Assembly: GCA_002392325.1 (NCBI GenBank)
Contig: DGGS01000110.1
Span: 1 to 5,424 of the forward strand
Origin: Bacteroidales bacterium UBA3868
GTDB taxonomy: Bacteria > Bacteroidota > Bacteroidia > Bacteroidales > WCHB1-69
Reading direction: 5' to 3'
Length of the DNA: 5,424 nt
Part shown: positions 1 to 4,953 of the stretch, one piece after another
Layout of the letters: each line of letters opens with the position of its first letter
Position numbering within the stretch: position 1 is the first letter of the stretch
Made by a program: the position numbers and the translations under genes
Notes under the pieces: generated by a model
Database searches by the model: none
Seen by the model: only the letters and a program-made list of their open reading frames with translations
What the model was told of the DNA's origin: nothing

Positions 1-53
1 GGACTGCGGCAGATGTTGCCGTGGCAAATAAAGAGGATGCGGACTGTTTTCAT
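1..53 (-). CDS. Low-molecular-weight protein tyrosine phosphatase, N-terminal fragment (cut by window edge)
   Basis: Reading the minus strand from the ATG at 53-51 gives 17 codons and two further bases before the window ends: MKTVRILFICHGNICRS, with the next codon starting CC (Pro). This is the beta-strand 1 and P-loop signature of LMW protein tyrosine phosphatases, C(X)5R(S/T): Cys10 would be the nucleophile, Arg16 the phosphate-binding residue, and HGNIC the loop between them. Family members are cytosolic enzymes of about 150-160 residues that dephosphorylate tyrosine, often in capsule or exopolysaccharide control, and some act as arginine phosphatases. The catalytic Asp of the DPW/DPY motif lies outside the window. 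The start overlaps the stop of the upstream small membrane gene as ATGA, which suggests translational coupling. The family is clear from the short stretch; the physiological substrate is unknown. Confidence 0.88.
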   Translation of the reverse strand, partial: MKTVRILFICHGNICRS

Positions 54-259
54 TCGTGGAAGAAGAGTTTTTCGATAAGGAAGAAGATCATCCGTATGAT
101 CAGGCAGCTGCCACCCACTATGACGAGGGTCAGAACGCCAGGCCAGTGCATGAACCAGAAAATGACACCGACCACCAGCACGCATAACGACGACCAGAAA
201 ATTTTCTTCATAAACCGATGATATGCTGCGGATTGGAAAAGTTGTTGGAATTGTGACAT
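50..259 (-). CDS. Small two-helix membrane protein with HWPG hairpin (GldL-like N-terminal fold), function unknown
   Basis: This is a 69-residue protein with two hydrophobic helices, about residues 20-37 and 40-60, joined by a very tight turn with the motif FMHWPG (36-41). The same arrangement, a helix ending in FK-x-x-HWPG followed by a second helix, is found at the N-terminus of the T9SS/gliding motor protein GldL/PorL and in other small Bacteroidota membrane proteins. GldL is about 200 residues or more with a long cytoplasmic tail, which is absent here, so this is not GldL itself. The conserved helix-2 glutamate of GldL appears to be missing. A basic pair (Lys18-Lys19) precedes helix 1 and the C-terminus is charged. 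The start at 259 fits a TAnnTTTG promoter at 285-292; Met17 (ATG at 211) is an alternative. The ATGA overlap with the downstream phosphatase argues that this small ORF is real and translated. Confidence 0.72.
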   Translation of the reverse strand: MSQFQQLFQSAAYHRFMKKIFWSSLCVLVVGVIFWFMHWPGVLTLVIVGGSCLIIRMIFFLIEKLFFHE

Positions 260-284
260 GATGATGTTTTATGTTATTAAAGCG

Positions 285-292
285 CAAAAATA
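285..292 (-). promoter_or_regulatory. Putative Bacteroidota -7 promoter element for the small membrane protein/phosphatase pair
   Basis: On the minus strand the bases read TATTTTTG, an exact match to the Bacteroidota -7 consensus TAnnTTTG. Transcription would begin around 278-280, leaving a leader of about 20 nt before the ATG at 259. No good TTG/TTTG -33 box is visible at the usual distance. Placement is by inference. Confidence 0.5.
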
Positions 293-333
293 CAATATAA
301 TTGAAGATTAGGGATAATAGCTGGCATTTTTAT

Positions 334-341
334 TATTTTTG
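334..341 (+). promoter_or_regulatory. Putative Bacteroidota -7 promoter element for the secreted hydrolase
   Basis: The plus strand reads TATTTTTG, identical to the divergent element at 285-292 and an exact TAnnTTTG match. Expected transcription start is near 347-349, about 24 nt before the ATG at 372. This favours 372 over the TTG at 354 as translation start. No clear -33 box is seen: the only TTG nearby (301-303) is too far away. Confidence 0.5.
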
Positions 342-371
342 CACCTATAATGATTGTTGATCGCTGATGTC

Positions 372-1340
372 ATGATAAGGCGCAAAAGGTATGGCATGTT
401 TCTATATGTTTTGTTGGTTTCTTCTTTGATACTGACTATACCCGGTATGCTTTCCGCTCAAATGCCTTCCACGCATATCCGAGTGGAGCGCGGAATTCCC
501 TATTGCACGGTGCAAACTCCTGGGCAAAAGAAACCGCAAACACTCCGGTTCGATTTCTATGAGCCAGCAGGAGAATCGGATACATCGCGACCACTAGTCA
601 TTACCTTGTTTGGTGGCGGTTTCGTGGTTGGATCGCGCGATTGGGCGGATATGCGGGCATGGTGTACCCGTTTTGCGGAAAGCGGATGGACTGCCGCTTC
701 CATCGATTACAGATTGATGCCTGCCCAGCATTTTTCAGCCAAGAACATGATCCGTACTGGTTATATGGCGGCACAGGATGTAAGTGCTGCTGTACGATTC
801 TTCAAAGTTAACGCCAGTAAATATCATATAGATACGAATCGGATCTTCCTGCTCGGGCAGTCGGCAGGGGCGGTGGCTATCATCCATGCGCTCTATATGG
901 ATGAGGATGAGCGGCCTGCCGAGACTTTTGCCAAACCGAAATTGCCACCCCTTCATTCCACAGGATTTGTTGAGACCCAATCAAAAGAGTTCAGCGTGGC
1001 GGGTGCCATATTGCTCTGGGGTAGCATCTTTGATCCGAAAATGATAGACAAAGACGAAATCACACCGGTTTGCATGATTCATGGTGGAAAAGATAAGATT
1101 TTGGATGCCAAATCCGGATATGCCTTTTCGATGCCAACACTGCCATTTGTGTATGGCTCCCAAAGCATGGCCATGCGGTTTCAAAGTCTTGGAATCTCAT
1201 CCTATGAATTACATCTGCTTGAAAACGAGTCTCATGCCTTTTATTTCAAATATCTGTATATGTATCAGTTAGACAAACAGAAATTTGACGAATGTTTCCG
1301 TATTTCCTACGATTTCATTCGGGAAACAGGTGGTCAATAG
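372..1340 (+). CDS. Secreted alpha/beta-hydrolase, esterase/lipase type
   Basis: The 322-residue protein starts with a basic stretch and a hydrophobic core ending in LSAQ near residue 30, a plausible Sec signal peptide, so it is probably periplasmic or exported. The body is an alpha/beta-hydrolase of the carboxylesterase/HSL-like type. It has an oxyanion-hole loop LFGGGF (79-84), a DYRL motif (112-115), the nucleophile elbow GQSAG with Ser164, a likely acid Asp241 in HGGKD, and a likely base His288 in ESHAF, so the catalytic triad is complete. The usual His before GGG in HSL-type esterases is Phe80. The natural substrate is not evident; short acyl esters or acetylated polysaccharide side groups are guesses. 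The ATG at 372 was chosen because the TTG at 354 would add only six residues and lies almost at the predicted transcription start. The gene is monocistronic and faces a convergent thioesterase gene. Confidence 0.85.
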   Translation: MIRRKRYGMFLYVLLVSSLILTIPGMLSAQMPSTHIRVERGIPYCTVQTPGQKKPQTLRFDFYEPAGESDTSRPLVITLFGGGFVVGSRDWADMRAWCTRFAESGWTAASIDYRLMPAQHFSAKNMIRTGYMAAQDVSAAVRFFKVNASKYHIDTNRIFLLGQSAGAVAIIHALYMDEDERPAETFAKPKLPPLHSTGFVETQSKEFSVAGAILLWGSIFDPKMIDKDEITPVCMIHGGKDKILDAKSGYAFSMPTLPFVYGSQSMAMRFQSLGISSYELHLLENESHAFYFKYLYMYQLDKQKFDECFRISYDFIRETGGQ

Positions 1341-1347
1341 ACCACTT
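1328..1347 (+). terminator. Possible terminator hairpin between convergent genes
   Basis: An inverted repeat spans the hydrolase stop codon: GTGGTC (1330-1335) pairs with GACCAC (1340-1345) around an AATA loop, and a G-U and an A-U pair could extend it by two. Only a short TTTAA follows on the plus strand, and no T-run follows on the minus strand. It is therefore a weak candidate for a terminator or 3'-end protecting hairpin of the hydrolase transcript. Confidence 0.3.
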
Positions 1348-1366
1348 TAACAGGATATTGGTTTTA

Positions 1367-2107
1367 TTATTTCCACACGGTCCGCACACGGCAAACCTCC
1401 ACCATATCCTTTTCGGAATAAATGGAGCAAAGGAAATCGTTCGGAGCGGTCTCCTGCTTCACCACAGCATAGCGGTCGCTGGCATGGGTTTGCTGCAAAT
1501 AATTGATGGCCAAGAAGGCAAGTTTGTGCGTCATGTGGAAATCGTGATCAAAACTGTCCATCACCCAAGTGACATAGGCGGAGTTATTGGCATGACAGTT
1601 CATGTCGATGTTGGAATAGACTACTGGTTTGAAGACAGGTTTCTCGCAGGGTACGCCAGTGCGCAGGCGCGAGGCGGGTGTTTCCAAAGCATGGAGTCCC
1701 TCAACCGTACCTAAGTTGTTTTCGTATGCACTCAACTGATGAGGTTTGCCGTCTCCATCCAAAAGCACCCAATTGGAAGTGGAACGCACCAACACTTCGC
1801 CATCCATTGTCTCCATCAGATAATCACGAGGTTGAACCAAATAGTTGTTCTTTTTGGGCCAAGTGGTGATGATTACCTCGTCCAGCCATTCGGGCATCCT
1901 CAGAATCTCGACATCCATACGCGACAATGCCCAAAACTGGTTGAACTGATGCAGAAAATCCCAACCGACACCCAACTCGTTGGCATGGTTGACCGCCGCT
2001 TCCTGCAGCAAATTGAATAATAATGTAGGGGTTAACTGTCTGCTGCCATCCACCATGAAAGAGGCAATGGTATGTTTTTCGGAATGGGTACCTTTGCTTT
2101 GTGTCAT
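1367..2107 (-). CDS. Acyl-ACP thioesterase, FatA/FatB-like double hotdog enzyme
   Basis: The 246-residue protein has the usual length of bacterial acyl-ACP thioesterases and no export signal, so it is cytosolic. It hydrolyses fatty acyl-acyl carrier protein, releasing free fatty acids and ending chain elongation. The N-terminal hotdog domain (about 10-125) contains the LLQEAAVNHA helix (33-42) and the strand region TTWPKK followed by RDY (81-96). The C-terminal hotdog (about 155-246) carries the catalytic loop YSNIDMNCHANN (164-175). Asp168, Asn170 and His172 match the plant FatA/FatB active site, and Glu219 in VVKQET fits the downstream catalytic Glu. Bacterial homologues, as I recall them, usually read DMNGHVNN, so the Cys at 171 is unusual. 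It follows the OmpA-like gene by 33 bp but has its own promoter match, so it is probably transcribed separately, at least in part. Confidence 0.92.
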   Translation of the reverse strand: MTQSKGTHSEKHTIASFMVDGSRQLTPTLLFNLLQEAAVNHANELGVGWDFLHQFNQFWALSRMDVEILRMPEWLDEVIITTWPKKNNYLVQPRDYLMETMDGEVLVRSTSNWVLLDGDGKPHQLSAYENNLGTVEGLHALETPASRLRTGVPCEKPVFKPVVYSNIDMNCHANNSAYVTWVMDSFDHDFHMTHKLAFLAINYLQQTHASDRYAVVKQETAPNDFLCSIYSEKDMVEVCRVRTVWK

Positions 2108-2127
2108 TTCTTTAATTTTTAGGGCGG

Positions 2128-2135
2128 CAAAGATA
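2128..2135 (-). promoter_or_regulatory. Putative Bacteroidota -7 promoter element for the acyl-ACP thioesterase
   Basis: The minus strand reads TATCTTTG, an exact TAnnTTTG match, placed between the upstream stop codon (2141-2143) and the thioesterase ATG (2107). It predicts a very short leader of roughly 14 nt. Any -33 box would lie inside the 3' end of the OmpA-like gene, and none is recognisable there. Confidence 0.55.
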
Positions 2136-2140
2136 CAAAA

Positions 2141-3760
2141 TTAGTGGATTTTGCTTGCGCTGATGACGATTTTGCGGTCCTTGGCAGCCTGTAGTCCGTA
2201 AACCGTCTCCCGTGTCTCTCCGGAGGCAAAGGTGTGCTGCACAGCACCTTGCGGGTCGGTGTGGATGACTAACCCTGGCTTGTCGCCGTCCAGATAGGGC
2301 GCCAGCGCAAAGTTGTCGGCCTTGTACAGGTAGTTGAGCAAACTCACAATGCGCCGTGCGGACAAGTGCTTGTTGTAGTCGCTGTTGTGCAAAGGCGAAG
2401 CAAACCCGCTGACGGTCAGTTCCACCGTCTCCCCGTTGCGCAAGGCCTCCCGAATGTAATTCTTCAGCAATATCATCCGGTCGTGCCCCGTGGCCACCGA
2501 GTCGCGCATGAACGCGTACATGCCCTGCTGCACGGCGGTCAGACTGTCGCCCGAAAGCCCTTGCCCCGACTCGCTTACATAGAGGTCGTGGTCGGCCAAG
2601 TAACGCCGGTACAACTGGTCATAGTCGGCGGTGGTGGTGTCAGAAAACGATCTTGGGTCTGGTTCGTCATTCTGGAAATAGAGCGAGATGGGCAGCACCG
2701 AGGCGATTTTCTCGTGAATGGTGGGAGTGTCCACGGGTTGCGGCACACTGTCGTTTTTCGGGATCCAGCGAAAGTGGAAAATGTCGTTGCAACAGGTGTC
2801 CTCCGGCGCGGCGCCGTCGTGCGGACGGTTAGAGGTGAAAAAACCGCTCTTCTCATCCTGGTTTGGAGCGAAATAGAAGTCGTTGTAAGCGGAGTTGAAC
2901 GGCACGCCCATGTTGGAAACCTCACCCCATTGGCTCAATGCCCCGTTGCTGTAAAAGATGTCGTAGTCGCCAATGCCCAAATGCTCGTCGGAGCTGAAAT
3001 AGAGTGTGGAGGTTTCCGCATCGTAAAAAGGTGTTACCTCATTGCCCTCTGTGTTGATGGTGCTGCCCAGATTGACTGGAGGATTGTATTTTCCATCCTT
3101 GCTGATAGAATACCAAATGTCCAGTCCACCATAACCTTTGGGGCGGTTGGAAACGAAATAGAGCACGCTATGGTTGTCGTAGATCAGCAGAAACGGTTGA
3201 AGCGAAGAGTATCCCTCCATGTTGATGACGGAGGGGAGTTTCTCTGGTTTGCTCCAGCCCTTCTTTTCCCGTCGGCTCTCCCAAAGGGCGCATTGCAAAT
3301 CGCCGTCGCCAGCGCGGTTGCATCTGGAAAAAACAAGCAGGTCGCGTTGCGGGTTGAAGCAGAAGTTGCTGTTGAAGAATTTTCTGGAGTTGATGACGGC
3401 GGGCAGGGATGTGGGGCGGGCATAGGAACCATCGGGACGCAAATGGCTTTCATAAATATTGCAGTACCAGCTGGTTTCAAAAAAACGGTCATAATCTTCC
3501 TTGACATCCGCCCGCATGGAGGTGAAGAAGAAAGCGGAATCCGGATACAGGCGTCCGGCATATTCCGAGAAGTGTGAGTTGATATTGGTGGGCAACGCCT
3601 CCACTGCCACCGGCAGCGTGTCCTTGCGGATGAAATTACGCTGTTGCTCACGCTGACCCTCAGTCAATCGCACATTTTGCGCCATCCCCGCCGTGGTCAG
3701 AAGAACCAGCAGAGCGATGAACATACAACAATGAGCGATATGCGATTTCATATTTGACAT
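2141..3760 (-). CDS. Exported PD40 beta-propeller protein with C-terminal OmpA-like domain (PorE-type, T9SS-associated family)
   Basis: This 539-residue protein has a signal peptide (hydrophobic core about 12-25, ending GMAQ at 25-28), so it acts in the periplasm or at the outer membrane. Residues about 75-330 hold PD40-type propeller blades, visible as YFVSNRPKGYGGLDIWYS (201-218), LYFSSDEHLGIGDYDIFYS (253-271) and a CCNDIF-containing blade (306-330), plus two more degenerate copies (77-105, 142-162). The OmpA-like domain begins with YFQNDEPDPRSF (361-372), contains a helical insert, and has GFASPLHNSDYNKHLSARR (452-470). The Arg pair is kept, but the usual HTD of the peptidoglycan-binding loop reads FAS. 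PorE of Porphyromonas has related domains plus an N-terminal TPR, which is missing here. The PorP/SprF-like gene directly upstream suggests the two act as a pair at the outer membrane. Start 3760 is used; Met4 (3751) is equally possible. No promoter match precedes it, so it is probably cotranscribed with the porP-like gene. Confidence 0.85.
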   Translation of the reverse strand: MSNMKSHIAHCCMFIALLVLLTTAGMAQNVRLTEGQREQQRNFIRKDTLPVAVEALPTNINSHFSEYAGRLYPDSAFFFTSMRADVKEDYDRFFETSWYCNIYESHLRPDGSYARPTSLPAVINSRKFFNSNFCFNPQRDLLVFSRCNRAGDGDLQCALWESRREKKGWSKPEKLPSVINMEGYSSLQPFLLIYDNHSVLYFVSNRPKGYGGLDIWYSISKDGKYNPPVNLGSTINTEGNEVTPFYDAETSTLYFSSDEHLGIGDYDIFYSNGALSQWGEVSNMGVPFNSAYNDFYFAPNQDEKSGFFTSNRPHDGAAPEDTCCNDIFHFRWIPKNDSVPQPVDTPTIHEKIASVLPISLYFQNDEPDPRSFSDTTTADYDQLYRRYLADHDLYVSESGQGLSGDSLTAVQQGMYAFMRDSVATGHDRMILLKNYIREALRNGETVELTVSGFASPLHNSDYNKHLSARRIVSLLNYLYKADNFALAPYLDGDKPGLVIHTDPQGAVQHTFASGETRETVYGLQAAKDRKIVISASKIH

Positions 3761-3765
3761 TATCT

Positions 3766-3793
3766 ATTTGCCGCTGGCTGTTGGCCTTTGGCC
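3766..3793 (-). repeat. Degenerate 7-bp tandem repeat (GGCCAAA-type), four units
   Basis: On the minus strand the units are GGCCAAA (3793-3787), GGCCAAC (3786-3780), AGCCAGC (3779-3773) and GGCAAAT (3772-3766). The first two also form a small hairpin, TGGCC-AAA-GGCCA (3794-3782), just ahead of the OmpA-like start codon at 3760. The repeat sits where the ribosome would bind, and no Shine-Dalgarno is present. Confidence 0.6.
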
Positions 3794-3805
3794 ATTAAAT
3801 ATTTA

Positions 3806-3838
3806 TTTCTTAGTTTTTTAGTTTCTTAATTTCTTAAC
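3806..3838 (-). repeat. Degenerate 8-9-bp tandem repeat (TTAAGAAAC-type), four units
   Basis: On the minus strand the successive units read TTAAGAAA, TTAAGAAAC, TAAAAAAC and TAAGAAA. The tract is purine-rich and AT-only apart from single G and C positions. It directly follows the 9-bp repeat and leads into an AT-rich stretch (AAATATTTAAT). Confidence 0.6.
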
Positions 3839-3840
3839 TT

Positions 3841-3885
3841 TTCAATCCACTTCACCTCATTCACCCCTTTTACCTCTTTCACCTC
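3841..3885 (-). repeat. Degenerate 9-bp tandem repeat (GAGGTGAAA-type), five units
   Basis: On the minus strand, beginning at the last base of the PorP-like stop codon, the units are GAGGTGAAA (3885-3877), GAGGTAAAA (3876-3868), GGGGTGAAT (3867-3859), GAGGTGAAG (3858-3850) and a weaker TGGATTGAA (3849-3841). Unit boundaries are exact with no indels. The transcript strand is almost pure purine plus T, with repeated AGGTGA cores. Confidence 0.7.
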
Positions 3886-4949
3886 TACATCACATCATAC
3901 GGGCATGGCTCTTTGCCGGTGCGAGTGACGGATTTCCTTCGGAAGATGTACGAGAGTGATATTTCGAGTGCGCCCCGGCCGTGAGTCGCCACGCGGAAAG
4001 AGGATATGTTGACATCATAACTGACACCCAGTCGCAAGTTTTGCCAGTCGAAGAAGACATCGGCGATGATGGCGTCATTCCAGCGGTAGAATATGCCGCC
4101 ACCTAAGGAAAACAGGGTGGTGTAGTTGTTTTTGCGTTGGAAATATTCAATGTTGGTGCCTAAGACATATTCGTGGAAGGTTCTTTGCCACGAAGCCATG
4201 GCCATAGGTTCCAGGGCGAGGTTGGAGGTGAGTCCGATGCGCGATAGAAAGTGTGCGGTGAAGCGTGCAGGCAGTTTTTGGTTGGTGGTGCCGAAAGTCT
4301 CCTTGGGTTGGTTGAGGTGTGCGGCGGAGAATCCCAGTTGGTAGGTGGACATGCGGTTCGGGCTGATGCTCCAGAAGGCACCGGCACCCATGTCGAAATA
4401 GTACTGTTTGGTGGTGAGAAACTCTTCGCCGGAGCCCAAGTAGGGGTTGTAGAAGTTGTGTTGGAACTGCTCATCCCAGCTGGCGGCGTTCAAATCGAAG
4501 AAGTTGTTGAACATGCCCGCGTATGCTCCGATGCTGATTTTGTTTCGGTTCTGCCGTCCCACATATTTGATGAAGGATACGGACACCAAGGCCTGCGTGG
4601 AGGTGTAGCCCACATCGCCGGCTTTGAGGGTGTTGACGGTTCCGCCGATGCCGAGGAGTTCCTGTCGCCGGTGGTTTTTGTAGATGGCCCCGTCGGCGCC
4701 GATGCCAAAAGTGAGATAGGGTTTGGTGACCGAAAGCCATTGGGTGCGCTGGTTCGCATTGACGCGGAAAATACCGTCATACGCTCCCGTCAACGCCGGG
4801 TTCATAGAGATCGGAGCTGTGTAGAATTGGGAGTAATGATGATTTTGCGCCCGCGCGGTGAAAACAGACACGCACAGAACCAGCAGCAGTGCGAAAGCGC
4901 ACGCGCTGCGTCTGGATTCTGGAGTTTGTTGGTGTAACGGACGATACAT
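3885..4949 (-). CDS. PorP/SprF family type IX secretion-associated outer-membrane protein
   Basis: This 354-residue protein has a signal peptide (hydrophobic core about 17-31, cleavage likely after ARA at 32-34). The mature N-terminus carries the PorP/SprF hallmark, HYSQFYTAPISMNPALTG (38-55). The rest alternates aromatic and glycine-rich strands typical of an outer-membrane beta-barrel, for example LGIGGTVNTLKAGDVGYTS and FSLGGGIFYRW, with a late LEISLSYIF strand. The C-terminal CPYD near the end resembles the CPRF ending I recall for this family. Family members help T9SS substrates reach or stay on the surface: PorP is part of the T9SS apparatus and SprF is needed for SprB export. The ATG at 4949 was chosen because it begins the signal peptide and lies 4 bp after the rarA stop; the ATG at 5033 would add 28 non-signal residues inside rarA. 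Whether it serves general secretion or one cargo cannot be told. The symbol is left blank because the family has many paralogues. Confidence 0.9.
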   Translation of the reverse strand: MYRPLHQQTPESRRSACAFALLLVLCVSVFTARAQNHHYSQFYTAPISMNPALTGAYDGIFRVNANQRTQWLSVTKPYLTFGIGADGAIYKNHRRQELLGIGGTVNTLKAGDVGYTSTQALVSVSFIKYVGRQNRNKISIGAYAGMFNNFFDLNAASWDEQFQHNFYNPYLGSGEEFLTTKQYYFDMGAGAFWSISPNRMSTYQLGFSAAHLNQPKETFGTTNQKLPARFTAHFLSRIGLTSNLALEPMAMASWQRTFHEYVLGTNIEYFQRKNNYTTLFSLGGGIFYRWNDAIIADVFFDWQNLRLGVSYDVNISSFRVATHGRGALEISLSYIFRRKSVTRTGKEPCPYDVM

Positions 4950-4953
4950 GGGC

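Noticed and set aside
354..371. TTG at 354 as the hydrolase start
   Set aside because: It would start about 6 nt from the predicted transcription start and add residues (LIADV) before the basic n-region of the signal peptide. The ATG at 372 gives a normal signal peptide.
1292..1714. Plus-strand open frame of 140 codons overlapping the hydrolase end and the thioesterase
   Set aside because: It starts inside the hydrolase in another frame and runs antisense through the catalytic loop of the thioesterase; it is a shadow of both genes.
2366..3577. Long open frame (403 codons) on the plus strand, antisense to the PD40/OmpA-like gene
   Set aside because: It lies wholly inside a well-supported gene and has no recognisable domain, signal or motif. 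Its composition is explained by the codon usage of the opposite strand.
3782..3794. TGGCC-AAA-GGCCA hairpin as a terminator between the PorP-like and OmpA-like genes
   Set aside because: The stem is only 5 bp, no T-run follows in the transcript direction, and it is explained as two units of the 7-bp repeat.
3826..3882. GTG-started 18-codon frame of repeating E-V-K type codons in the spacer
   Set aside because: The coding look comes from the 9-bp repeat being a multiple of three. There is no ribosome binding site or independent support.
3766..3885. CRISPR-like array
   Set aside because: Units are 7-9 bp, contiguous and without spacers; these are simple tandem repeats.
4251..4937. Plus-strand open frame of 228 codons antisense to the PorP-like gene
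   Set aside because: It is the complement of a clear PorP/SprF coding sequence; the Val/Gly-rich translation shows no family features.
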